DNA of 28,923 bases. Source: a virus. Where the stretch lies: positions 1 through 28,923 of IMG/VR virus record IMGVR_UViG_3300046167_000036; one strand, written 5' to 3'. The translations under genes and the position numbers were made by a program. Numbering within the stretch: the first letter of the stretch is position 1; each line of letters opens with the position of its first letter. The notes below the pieces were generated by a model. The model searched no databases. It was not told the origin of the DNA and worked only from the letters and a program-made list of their open reading frames with translations. Below, piece after piece: positions 7,697 to 17,400 of this stretch.

Positions 7697-8653
7697 ATGG
7701 CTAACGCTACTCCTTCACGCTTAGGCGCACTAAACGGGGGTTCCGATAAGGACGCCCTCTTCCTAAAAGTCTTTTCTGGTGAAGTTCTGACTGCATTTGA
7801 GCAGCAGACCATCATGATGGACAAACATCAGATTCGTACAATCGCTAACGGTAAGTCAGCTCAGTTCCCTGTAATGGGTCGGACATCTGCTGATTACCAT
7901 ACCCCAGGCGATGAGATCACTGGTGACAGCATCAACCACGCTGAGAAGATCATCACAATCAACGATCTTCTCTTGGCTTCAACCTTCATTGCTAACATCG
8001 ATGAAGCAAAGAACCACTATGATGTTCGCTCAGTATACTCTCGTGAGATGGGTATTGCTCTGGCTAATCAGATGGACAAGCATATTCTGCAAACCATCAT
8101 TCAGGCCGCTAACGATGCAACGCCGACAGTAACTGGTGAAGCCGACATGATCGGTACAGTTATCACTTCAGCAAATGCTGGTACTGTAGCTGACGATATG
8201 ATCGCAGCTATCTTCGATGCAGCTCAGGCTCTCGATGAGAAGAACGTCCCTGAAGATAACCGCTACGTCGTTGTAAAGCCTGAGCAGTATTATCTGCTGG
8301 CTAACAGCAGCAAGGTTATCAATGTTGACTTTGGCAACACCGCAAACGGCTCTACCGCTTCAGGTAAAGTTATGCAAGTTGCTGGCATCAATGTTCTGAA
8401 GTCAAATAACCTTCCGACTACAAACATCACCGCTGGTGTTGATGCTGGTACATCAACCCGTCAGGCTGTTGACGCTGCAAACACCACAGCACTGGTATTC
8501 CACCCGTCTGCTGCTGGTACTGTGAAGCTCATGGACTTGGCTACTGAGTCTGAGTACGACATCCGTCGTCAAGGCACACTCATGGTAGCTAAATATGCCG
8601 TCGGTCATGGCGTACTACGCAACGAAGCTGCTGTGCAGATTCAGTCTGCCTAA
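7697..8653 (+). CDS. Major capsid protein (gp10-like)
   Basis: A 318-aa HK97-fold capsid protein, slightly shorter than T7 gp10A (345 aa). Typical segments are LFLKVFSGEVLTAFEQQTIM near residue 30, SAQFPVMGRTSADYHTPGDE, ITINDLLLASTFIANIDEAK, YSREMGIALANQMDKHILQ, NRYVVVKPEQYYLLANSSKV, and a C-terminal EYDIRRQGTLMVAKYAVGHG followed by VLRNEAAVQI. It forms the icosahedral shell. There is no 10B-like read-through extension: the frame ends 10 bases before the terminator stem. Its own leader and a dedicated terminator isolate it transcriptionally from its neighbours, as expected for the most abundant virion protein. Confidence 0.97.
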   Translation: MANATPSRLGALNGGSDKDALFLKVFSGEVLTAFEQQTIMMDKHQIRTIANGKSAQFPVMGRTSADYHTPGDEITGDSINHAEKIITINDLLLASTFIANIDEAKNHYDVRSVYSREMGIALANQMDKHILQTIIQAANDATPTVTGEADMIGTVITSANAGTVADDMIAAIFDAAQALDEKNVPEDNRYVVVKPEQYYLLANSSKVINVDFGNTANGSTASGKVMQVAGINVLKSNNLPTTNITAGVDAGTSTRQAVDAANTTALVFHPSAAGTVKLMDLATESEYDIRRQGTLMVAKYAVGHGVLRNEAAVQIQSA

Positions 8654-8663
8654 GCAAACAATT

Positions 8664-8693
8664 AGAGAGGCTCCTTCGGGGGTCTCTCTTTTT
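8664..8693 (+). terminator. Intrinsic terminator after the capsid gene
   Basis: An 11-bp stem (two G-T pairs) capped by a TTCG tetraloop closed by C-G, followed directly by five Ts (8689-8693). Left arm 8664-8674, loop 8675-8678, right arm 8679-8689. It sits just after the capsid gene and before tail tubular A, exactly where T7 has T-phi. Confidence 0.93.
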
Positions 8694-8710
8694 ACCTAAG
8701 AGGAAAAAAC

Positions 8711-9307
8711 ATGGCACTGATCCCTACTACCAAACTAGAGGCCGTGAACGTCTGCCTAACAAACATAGGCGAAGCTCCAGTTGCTTCACTCACAGGACTT
8801 CAAGTGGACGCTCAGGTTGCCTCCTCGATTATTGATGAAGTATCTCGTGAAGTTCAGTCTAACGGCTGGCACTGGAACACTGAGGTTCATACCATCTCAC
8901 CTAATATTTCAAACCAAATCATTCTCCCTGCTAACACACTCCGTGTTGATACGGTTGAGAAAGATCGTAGTCGAGATGTCATACAGCGAGGAATGAAACT
9001 GTATGACCGAAAAGACAACACTTACACATTTACAGGCTCACTCAGACTACACCTTACAATCGCTCTAGATTTCGATGAGATACCTGAAGCTGCCCGTCGG
9101 TATATTACCATGCGGTCATCACGGGTGTTCCAAGAGAGAACTCTAGGCTCTGAGTCTTTATCCAAATTCAACCGTGGTGATGAGCAACAGGCATGGGCTT
9201 TGTTGCAGCACGAAGAAGCTGAAACAGGGGATCACAACATGATCACTGACAGTTATTCAACATACACCACCGTGGCTCGTACTGCACCAGTTCGGAGGAA
9301 TTACTAA
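8711..9307 (+). CDS. Tail tubular protein A (gp11-like adaptor)
   Basis: The 198-aa tail adaptor that binds beneath the portal, matching T7 gp11 (196 aa) in length and sequence. TTKLEAVNVCLTNIGEAPV opens the protein, followed by DEVSREVQSNGWHWNTE, a LPANTLRVD core, the YDRKDNTYTF strand and EAARRYITMRSSRVFQERTL. It starts behind AAGAGGAAAAAAC, directly downstream of the terminator, so its transcription depends on read-through. Its stop shares one base with the ATG of the next gene (TAATG at 9305-9309). Confidence 0.95.
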   Translation: MALIPTTKLEAVNVCLTNIGEAPVASLTGLQVDAQVASSIIDEVSREVQSNGWHWNTEVHTISPNISNQIILPANTLRVDTVEKDRSRDVIQRGMKLYDRKDNTYTFTGSLRLHLTIALDFDEIPEAARRYITMRSSRVFQERTLGSESLSKFNRGDEQQAWALLQHEEAETGDHNMITDSYSTYTTVARTAPVRRNY

Positions 9308-11667
9308 TGGCTCTTGTTGCTGGCTCAATGCCTAATATGTTCAACGGTGTCAGTCAGCAACCTCCAGCTCTTCGGTTACAAAATTCTTGTACTGAGATGG
9401 AGAACGGCTGGGCTTCGTTGGTATCTGGCCTACAAAAACGCTCAGGAAGTGAGATTGTTGCTCGTGTTGGTAACAACGTAACAGGGAATGTCAAAGGACA
9501 CTTCTTTCAAAGATTTGATGGAAAGAAGTTTTTCATCACATTCCAAGATAACGATATCAAAGTCTATGACGACACTGGCGCATCTAAGGTTGTAAATGGA
9601 ACCCTTTCATCAGCCTATTTAGATTTCAACGCAAATCCTAGAGAAAACTGTAAGACCATCACAGTCGGTGACACGATATTCATCCTTAATAGAACCGTGA
9701 ATGCAGCGGCAGCTACCGTTACGGAAGCTAATATTAGCCCCGCACGACTTGACCCTACTCGTTACTGGTCAATTTTCATTAAAGGATCATTATCTAACTC
9801 AAATTATGCCGTATACATTAACGGCACACTAAGAGCTAATTTTGTCACAGGTGCTAATACAGAAGCTTCAAACGCTGTAGAACGTACTGAGGAAATTGCT
9901 CAAGAACTTACCAATGATCTGACAGCGGCTGGGTACACAGCAACTCGTCACAACTCAACGATATCACTATATCTCTCAGCGTCTGACACAGTCCAAATTG
10001 ATGAGGGTAATGGTGGAAACGCCATGAGGGCTTTTAAATCCGAGCTTACAAGCTTTGAGGACTTGCCTTCACAAGATAAGGATGGACGACTTGTCCGTAT
10101 CCTCGGAGAGCCTGGATTTGATGGTGATGATTACTACGTTGTGTTTGAAGCCGATAGACAGCTATGGGTTGAGACATTTGGATACAACAAAAAACGTACA
10201 ATCACTGCCTCAACCCTGCCACATACTTTAGCCTACAATGCAGTCACAGATGAATTCACATTTGATGAACATACATGGGCAGAGCTATATGCTGGCGATG
10301 ATGACACAAACAGTGATCCTAGCTTCATCGGAAAGCCTATTAACGACATCTTTATTCATAGAGGTCGAATGGGTTTCTTATCTGACGAGAACGTCATTCT
10401 ATCTGAAGCTGATTACTTTGAGAACTTTTGGCGCACAACTGTAGCCCAACTGGTAGACAGTGATCCTATTGATATCGCTGCTGTCACAGGACAGGTAACT
10501 CTCCTAAACTTTGCAGTCCCGTTTAACAAGAAACTCCTGATTTTTTCAGATCGGACGCAGTACATTCTTGACTCGGCTGACTTACTCTCCCCAAAAACAG
10601 CATCCCTGACCTTTGCGTCAGCTTTTAACTGCTCAAGAACCCAAACCCCTGTTCAAGTCGGGGCATATGTTTATTTTGCAGATGACACAGGTACTAACTC
10701 CAAATTTATGGAGTACTTCGTTGATAACGACCTCAACACCGAAAACGCAGATGAAGTATCAGCGCAAATCCCTGAATACATCAAATCCCCTGTTCAATAC
10801 ATTGGTGGCTCTAGTCGTTTATCGAGTATATTCTTGCTAGGTAACAACTCTAAGGAAATGTACTGCTATAAGTACTTCCAAGGCACTCAAGGTAAAATCC
10901 AATCATCTTGGGGAAAATGGTTGTTCGAGGGTGATGTAAAATATTTCACCCTTGTAGACAACGATATGTTTCTCTTAGTGGATTACGCTGGTGACGGTCT
11001 TTATTTGGAAAAAATAAACATTGAAGAAGACTCAGTTAGGTCTTCATCATCTTTTCCTATCCACCTCGATCACAGCTTTAAGTTTTCAGATTGTACTCGA
11101 GTATTTGATACTGTTACTGGTCTCACTACGTTTACCCTACCGTATCCGACTCCAGCCACGGCTCAGTTTGTACAGAGTGATCAAAACGCCCCTCGAGGAT
11201 TTTTGTTAAACACCACTCGTGTATCTAGCACCTCTTTCACCTCTATTGGTGATTACACAGGGGCTGATTACGACGATGCCATTATCGGACGGAACTTCTC
11301 ATTCCGTTATGAGTATTCACCTTTCTTCTTGAAAGAAGATAAAGGCCAAGGATCAGTGGCAATTCAGGATGGTCGGGTATCAATAAGGTATTTATCCGTT
11401 CAATACGAAGACACCGCTCAGTTCTCCGCAAGGGTGACTAACCGAGGGCGTACTCCTTATGAGTATACTTTTTCAGGCCGAAACCTAGGCTCTCAAAACA
11501 ACATCCTCGGAGGGCTATCTCTTGACGATGGTGAGTTCAAGTTCCCTGTTATGGGTGAAAACATCTACACAAAAATAGAGCTGTTAAACGACACGCCTTT
11601 CCACTGCACCTTTACAGGAACAGAATGGACAGGTCAGTGGACAGCAAAAGCTGCCAGAAGGGTATAA
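9307..11667 (+). CDS. Tail tubular protein B (gp12-like nozzle)
   Basis: A 786-aa tail nozzle protein, close to the 794 aa of T7 gp12. The start GSMPNMFNGVSQQPPALRLQ is diagnostic of the family, and GRMGFLSDENVILSEADYFE and the conserved FWRTT follow in the middle of the chain. The remainder is beta-rich. It forms the hexameric tail tip that opens on adsorption and anchors the fibres. It is coupled to tail tubular A by a one-base stop/start overlap and is followed at once by the gp13-like gene. Confidence 0.96.
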   Translation: MALVAGSMPNMFNGVSQQPPALRLQNSCTEMENGWASLVSGLQKRSGSEIVARVGNNVTGNVKGHFFQRFDGKKFFITFQDNDIKVYDDTGASKVVNGTLSSAYLDFNANPRENCKTITVGDTIFILNRTVNAAAATVTEANISPARLDPTRYWSIFIKGSLSNSNYAVYINGTLRANFVTGANTEASNAVERTEEIAQELTNDLTAAGYTATRHNSTISLYLSASDTVQIDEGNGGNAMRAFKSELTSFEDLPSQDKDGRLVRILGEPGFDGDDYYVVFEADRQLWVETFGYNKKRTITASTLPHTLAYNAVTDEFTFDEHTWAELYAGDDDTNSDPSFIGKPINDIFIHRGRMGFLSDENVILSEADYFENFWRTTVAQLVDSDPIDIAAVTGQVTLLNFAVPFNKKLLIFSDRTQYILDSADLLSPKTASLTFASAFNCSRTQTPVQVGAYVYFADDTGTNSKFMEYFVDNDLNTENADEVSAQIPEYIKSPVQYIGGSSRLSSIFLLGNNSKEMYCYKYFQGTQGKIQSSWGKWLFEGDVKYFTLVDNDMFLLVDYAGDGLYLEKINIEEDSVRSSSSFPIHLDHSFKFSDCTRVFDTVTGLTTFTLPYPTPATAQFVQSDQNAPRGFLLNTTRVSSTSFTSIGDYTGADYDDAIIGRNFSFRYEYSPFFLKEDKGQGSVAIQDGRVSIRYLSVQYEDTAQFSARVTNRGRTPYEYTFSGRNLGSQNNILGGLSLDDGEFKFPVMGENIYTKIELLNDTPFHCTFTGTEWTGQWTAKAARRV

Positions 11668-11668
11668 A

Positions 11669-12130
11669 ATGCTACATACCGAAATCACTGAGGCTTGGCA
11701 TATCTCGTCATTAGCCTCACGGCTTCGGGAAGCAGACAAGCAAGAAATAAAAGCGACCTCCGATCTTGATGCCTTTACTGGCCTCTCAAGGTCGGTGGAA
11801 AGCTCACCAATATCTATATCTATTATGGAAGGCGAGGTTCCAATAGCCTTATATGGGTCAGTACCAGATGAAGAGAATTCTGCATTGGTATGGCTCTTGG
11901 CTAGTAATGACCTACAACGTCATTCCAAGCAGTTCCTTCGAGAAAGTAGGAACTACGTATCCAAACTCCACAAAGAGTCTAAGGCTGACCTTTTGTGGAA
12001 CTTAACAGACAAAAGAAACACAGTTCACCATAAATGGCTCAAATGGTGTGGGTTCTCATTCATCCGAGAGGTGACTTGGGGCGCATACAATATGCCATTT
12101 TATGAATTTGGAAGGTTTGAAAATGTGTGA
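11669..12130 (+). CDS. Internal virion protein A (gp13-like, DUF2833, GNAT-like fold)
   Basis: A 153-aa protein in the position of T7 gp13 (138 aa). It shows the acetyltransferase-like layout of that family: EVPIALYGSVPDEENSALVW, then a helix (RESRNYVSKLH), DLLWNLTDKRNTVHHKWLKW, and CGFSFIREVTWGAYNMPFYE at the end, where gp13 has its 'FLKTIGAVFHEEY' segment. T7 gp13 is needed for assembly of infectious particles; real acetyl transfer has not been shown to my knowledge. The start lies two bases after the previous stop with AGAAGGG upstream. It overlaps the next gene by eight bases. Confidence 0.85.
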   Translation: MLHTEITEAWHISSLASRLREADKQEIKATSDLDAFTGLSRSVESSPISISIMEGEVPIALYGSVPDEENSALVWLLASNDLQRHSKQFLRESRNYVSKLHKESKADLLWNLTDKRNTVHHKWLKWCGFSFIREVTWGAYNMPFYEFGRFENV

Positions 12131-12662
12131 CGCAACAGCAGCCCTCCAAGGCGGTAAGGCACTAGTGGAATATCAGCAGAAGCGGGAAGAAACCGATGCA
12201 GCTAATGCAGCCGCTAATGCCAGTATTGTCAGTGGACGGGAAGACTACAATTACCAGACAGGCGTAGCCCAAGAAGATTATTCAGCGAATATACGGGCGC
12301 AAAACCAGTCAGAATTCGATGTAATCCTCGCTAACAGGGCAGCAAAAGCTACAGCAGTGACTTCTAACGCATCCGAGGGTGTAACAGGAAAATCTGTTAC
12401 CAACGCTATTGCTGCTATTGTTCAGGCGGGAGCCAGAAACACTGTTCGCTCTAAAGATCAGGAAGCTGTCCTAGATCGAGCTTACAACGCACAAGGTCGA
12501 GGCCTACAAAAGAACCTCGAGCAAATTATTGCAAACAACCCTCAAAAAGCTAATCCAAGCCCTCTAGGGGCAGCACTTGGAATTGCTGGCGCAACTCAGG
12601 GTGCAAATGATCGACAAATTGAAGCTGGTGGGAATGGTTTCCTCCCTTCATTTTTAGCTTAA
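12123..12662 (+). CDS. Internal virion protein B (gp14-like ejection protein)
   Basis: A 179-aa Ala/Gln/Asn-rich, mostly helical protein in the position of T7 gp14 (196 aa), which is ejected and forms the outer-membrane part of the DNA translocation channel. I choose the ATG at 12123 because it gives an MCD start (gp14 starts MCW) and has GAAGG at 12111-12115; an upstream ATG at 12102 would lie within the gp13-like gene without a good site. A helical TDAANAAANASIVSGREDYN segment is followed by the conserved-looking SVTNAIAAIVQAGARNTVRS. The end is Gly/Ala-rich. Confidence 0.85.
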   Translation: MCDATAALQGGKALVEYQQKREETDAANAAANASIVSGREDYNYQTGVAQEDYSANIRAQNQSEFDVILANRAAKATAVTSNASEGVTGKSVTNAIAAIVQAGARNTVRSKDQEAVLDRAYNAQGRGLQKNLEQIIANNPQKANPSPLGAALGIAGATQGANDRQIEAGGNGFLPSFLA

Positions 12663-12677
12663 TAAGGAACAAAAGAC

Positions 12678-14462
12678 ATGGCACGGAGTACGGTTGATAT
12701 AACCCCTTTGTCTCCTCTTGCGAGAGGAATCGGGCAACAGGGGTCAGGAGCAGTACAATACAGAGCCGACCCTAATGCTGGTACATCTGCGGGTTTACTA
12801 GCAAAGAGTCTGGGCGTTGTACTGAACGCATCTCAACAGCGTGATCGTCGAAAGATTGATGAGGCTAACAAACAGTTTGAGCTTGAGTTCAATGGTTATG
12901 TAACCAAGGCACTTCAAGATGACAACACCACTGATGTTGCAGAATTAGACACCCTTTTCCCAGACATGAATATGCCACGCAAGCTGCTTATTCTTGAGGC
13001 AAGTGGAAAGAAAACAATTGAACGTGATGAGACATTCCAGAGTATTTTATCTGGTATCGGCTCACAGAACACCGATGATGACGGGGTAACAACAGGAACC
13101 CCTAACACTTTAGAAGGCCTCAACACAGGCTTTGCTCAGGCTGAAAGCTATATTAGAGATTCCTACAAAGGCTCTAACATGGCCTTTCAATCAGGGATGC
13201 TGGGATACCTCGAGGCGAACCGTTCTGCTCAAATACAGCAGTTCGTATCAAGCCAACGTGCAGCCCAGCTTCAAGACACTAAGAATGACTTCCAGAACAC
13301 CGATGTGGCTATAGCCGCCTCTGGTGACTGGGAAGCTCTATTGGTTAGAGATCAGACTTGGGATTTAGCTGGTGGCAATGGGTTTATTCAGGGCGGGGAT
13401 CGTAACGCTTACATCACCGACGCCGCCTATCAGCAAGCTAAGGCTAACAGGGATATCAAAGTCCTCTCTACGATGCCTGAAGTTTACAAAGGCTCGATGA
13501 GGGGTAAACCTCAGCTTTGGCAGACCTACCTTGCTAACGTACAGCGTGAGATTGACAAGTTAAATGCTGACGATGTCACAGCACGGCTAAAAGCTGCCGA
13601 CGACGCTAAGAAGGCTCGTCAGGAAGCTCTGCGTCTGAAGATGATCAATAAAGAAACTTTGAGCGAAAACGATATCAGAGAAATTGAGGCAGACTCTAGC
13701 CTAAGCGGTACGAGATCGAGGTTGCGGGATAATACGTCAGTTGACCCAAACACATCGAAGATCAACACCACAACTTTTGTAAGTCAGCTTAAAAACGCTC
13801 GTACATCAGAAGACCTTGAGGATTTAGGGTTGAGCGAAGAGAAGTTAAATGACCTTACAAAGCTTCAAGAATGGGCGTCTACTAGGGAGGGCGTTCATCC
13901 AACAGATGTACCGACAATATTAGCGGCAGCTCAAGAGGCCTACTACATCACTGATGTACGTAATAGCGATGAGCATAAGAAGTTCAACACTGAACTTGAT
14001 GCTGTTTTAGCTGATATTAGAGATGTCTCTGTTTTAGAGGGCGGGAGTAGTGGTAATAACGCAGGAATTACTCTCGGAATCTTAGGACAGGACACAACAT
14101 TTTATCGTCGAGGCAAAGAGATTGCCGAAAACGAGTTCTCAGAACTGGTAGCAATCTACCGTGAAGAAAACGGAAACGAGAAGCTGACTTTGAGACAGCT
14201 TAGGGAAATCCGTGAGCTGGTTGTGGCTAAGACACAGACATATGTGACTACAGTCAAGAGTCAGAGAAATGCTGTTCTAGCAGCAAAGAAAATCACGACA
14301 TTTACAGATGAGCTTCGCAACACCAGTAACCAATATAAAGACCCAGACACTGATGTCATTTATGACGTATTTGATAGGGTCGAGGCAAACCGTCTAAGAA
14401 CCACTCGGTCAGGAGGGGACATTAGACAAATCGGGAACAACAGATTTATTCTAGTGAGGTAA
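12678..14462 (+). CDS. Internal virion protein C (gp15-like ejection protein)
   Basis: A 594-aa, largely alpha-helical protein between the gp14- and gp16-like genes. T7 gp15 (747 aa) forms the periplasmic tube of the ejection apparatus. The N-terminus (ITPLSPLARGIGQQGSGAVQ, YRADPNAGTSAG) resembles the Gly-rich start of gp15. The rest contains charged heptad-like segments (ADDAKKARQEALRLKMINKE; LSENDIREIEADSSLSGTRS). It is shorter than gp15 and I could recognise no catalytic motif. It is preceded by TAAGGA overlapping the previous stop region and ends three bases before the next ATG. Confidence 0.83.
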   Translation: MARSTVDITPLSPLARGIGQQGSGAVQYRADPNAGTSAGLLAKSLGVVLNASQQRDRRKIDEANKQFELEFNGYVTKALQDDNTTDVAELDTLFPDMNMPRKLLILEASGKKTIERDETFQSILSGIGSQNTDDDGVTTGTPNTLEGLNTGFAQAESYIRDSYKGSNMAFQSGMLGYLEANRSAQIQQFVSSQRAAQLQDTKNDFQNTDVAIAASGDWEALLVRDQTWDLAGGNGFIQGGDRNAYITDAAYQQAKANRDIKVLSTMPEVYKGSMRGKPQLWQTYLANVQREIDKLNADDVTARLKAADDAKKARQEALRLKMINKETLSENDIREIEADSSLSGTRSRLRDNTSVDPNTSKINTTTFVSQLKNARTSEDLEDLGLSEEKLNDLTKLQEWASTREGVHPTDVPTILAAAQEAYYITDVRNSDEHKKFNTELDAVLADIRDVSVLEGGSSGNNAGITLGILGQDTTFYRRGKEIAENEFSELVAIYREENGNEKLTLRQLREIRELVVAKTQTYVTTVKSQRNAVLAAKKITTFTDELRNTSNQYKDPDTDVIYDVFDRVEANRLRTTRSGGDIRQIGNNRFILVR

Positions 14463-14465
14463 ATT

Positions 14466-17400
14466 ATGGGTATAAATGATCTGCCTACTTGGAATCCATC
14501 TGAAGAAGAGCTGGAGGAAATTAGGAAAGAGGAAGAGCGTCGTAAGAGAGCCAAGCAAGCGCAAGCGGCTCAGACAGCAGCTCAACCAACTCCAGCAACT
14601 ACTCCAGCAACTACTCCCGCAACTACTCCCGCACCTACTAACCTCGGGGGTGCTATTGCGGCAGGGCAGGATAACTTTACTGCACGGTTCGAGGCTGGAG
14701 AAGAAGACACTACTGAAGACTCTCTTGTTCTGGATCAGGACTTTCTTGCAGCAGCCCGTAACGTCTATAGTTTCAACAGTAATGGTCGTAAGTTTGAAGG
14801 CTCCGATCAGGAGCTTGCAGACTACGCTCTCGATACTATGGGCTGGTTCAACTACAACCTCCCAAAGATGACTGTAGACGCTGCGATTGTCTCCCGAGCT
14901 GATGACAATACTAAATCTTCCTTCCTTTACCTTATGGAAGCCTATGATGATAAAAATATCTCATGGGACGGAACTTGGCGTTTCATTAAAGGTGTTGGAC
15001 TCGATCCTACAACCTATGCTGGACTTGCCACCTTTGGTATTGGTACAGCCGCTAGTGCTGGGGGTAAGATAGCTACTAAAGAGGGTCTCAAAGCCCTCTT
15101 CAAAGGCGGTATGCGGAACACTGTTATCGCTGGTGTTGAAGGCGGTATTTATTCTGCCGTAGACGACATCAACAGACAGGTCATAGAGACCTCTGTAACT
15201 GGTGAGGACATGGATTATGCCCGTACTGGTAAAGCTGGTTTGTTTGGTGTCGCCACTGCTGGTACTGTCGGCTTTGCTGCCACCCCGCTGATCAATAAGG
15301 TGCAAAAGGCTGCTAGTGCTAAACCAAAGAAACCTAATGCCCAAGCAACTAGCCCTGATAAGACTGTGACTGAATCTCCTACTACTGATGTCTTAAAGGC
15401 CAGCACTAATCTAGAGACTAGGGTCAACGTCGAAGGGGTCACCGAGCCAAAGCTAGGTATCACAGCAGCTCTCATGAAAATCAGAGAAGCTGTGGAAACT
15501 ACCACAAAGCGTGGGTTTGCTGGGGTTGATCCTGAGACAGGCGTACAGAAACGTAAGTCACTCGGGGAAGCCACCCAGATGCTGACCAATGTCCTCAAGG
15601 GCGTCACACGGAATGCTGATGGCTCACTCGATGGTGACTCATTGAACACCCAAATCCTAGGAATGCAGCTTACACAGGCTGAGTACAACGCCCTTAGTAT
15701 TGGTGTTCAGCGTAACATCTCTGATCTGTATGACGAGCTAGGCACTGTAGTTGACAAACAGCTTAATGGTAAGAACCTCCCAGAGGGGGAGCTTGACGAG
15801 CTTACAGTTCTACGAGAAGAAATCGAAGACCTTATACGACAGGCCAATGTTCTTGATGAGGGTTTTCGCTCTACAGCCGCAAGGTCGCTAGGGTCTCGCC
15901 AGCAGTTTTTATATCGTGGTGAGCTGCTAGACATCCTGCCTGATGACATCAAGGCTGATAAAAATATTACTCAGGAAGCCGCCGATCAAGAGTTTGTAGC
16001 CTTGGTAGAGAAACAAAAATCTCTTTACCATAAGGACACAGAGATTCGTAAGATATCTGGAGAGATCGATACAGCCATCAAAAATAACCGCATCGAGAAA
16101 GCCTTCAAGCTATCAGAACAGCGTCATGAGCTTATCAAAGCAAAAATGGATGAGCAGAACCCTGGCATAAGTTATAAGATCAGAGCAACATCCCGTCGTA
16201 CCATTGAAGGTGTCAACGAGTTTGTTATTGGCACAGTGTTTACCACATCTACTATTGTAGTGAACACCGTTCCATCTTTGGTAAAGACATTATATAAACC
16301 ATTCCTAAACTTTGTGGTTGAAGGTGATTATTCTTCAGTCGGTATGGGTAAGCTTGGAGCCACTTATGGTGCTATGGGTAAAACCATAGGAACAGCCGGA
16401 AGAGCTGCTATCGCCGCTTATAAATACGAGCGGTCTATGCTTACAGGTGACTACAGTAAATTCATGGAGAACCATAACATTCTCCCTCAGCGTTATAAGA
16501 AATGGATACCAGCAGGGTCTGTTATTCGGTTCTTCCCTAACGTACTCAACATGACTGACGAGTTCTTTGCACAAGTGAATTACCGTGGGTTTGTCGAGGG
16601 AAAGGCTGTAGGCAACGCCTTAGCTAAACACCAAGCTGAACTGGCATCGGGTAAACGTAAGAAACCTTTAAAAGGTGCGAAGCTTGAGGCTTATGTTAAA
16701 AAAGAGGTCGATCAGGTAATACTGAAAGCCTTTGATAACCTTGACGCTACCCAGATCAAAAGCCAACTCTTAGAGCAAGCCAAGGCTCGAGGCATGAACG
16801 CTGTTCAAGCTAAGAAGTTTGTGGCTAGTGAGTTCAAAAAGAACGAAAGTTTGTTTTCTCGTGGTGTAAACCGTGAGGGACGCTCCTACACAGAAGACCT
16901 GTTGTTTAAACGGCAGTTCTCTGGGGACGGCCTTGCGTCAAGCACAGCAAAAACTTACGAACAGTTTGTGAGAGATAACCCTTGGATGAAAATCATGGGA
17001 CAGCTCTTCTTCCGTACTCCTGTCAGGGTGTTCGAGGAAGGCATTCGTATGACCCCAGGATTACAGCTTATAGCTCCTAAGTATCTTGCAGACCTACGTG
17101 GTTCTAACGGTACTGCTCGGCAAGTACGGGCGCAGGGTGAGGCTTTACTGTCCTACGGTATCGCTGGATACGTAATGATGCAGTATGCTCAAGGTAATTT
17201 AACTGGCTCTGGATCAGGTGACTACAAGCGTCGTAAGATGCAGGAAGATACCGATAGACAGCAGCCTTACACGATGAAGTTCGATGATGGCACTACGTTA
17301 AGCTATAAGAACTATGACCCCTTCTCTACACCAATCAAAATCCTCGTTAATGCTTTTGAGGCTTATGAGGAAGTTGAGTATCGTAGGAGACAGGGTGAGT

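Noticed and set aside
8640-8665. Programmed frameshift giving a longer minor capsid protein as in T7 10B
   Set aside because: No slippery sequence at the gene end and the terminator begins ten bases after the stop.
14961-15688. Two long open frames on the - strand opposite the gp16-like gene
   Set aside because: They lie entirely within a conserved + strand gene, resemble no family, have no ribosome site, and overlap each other.
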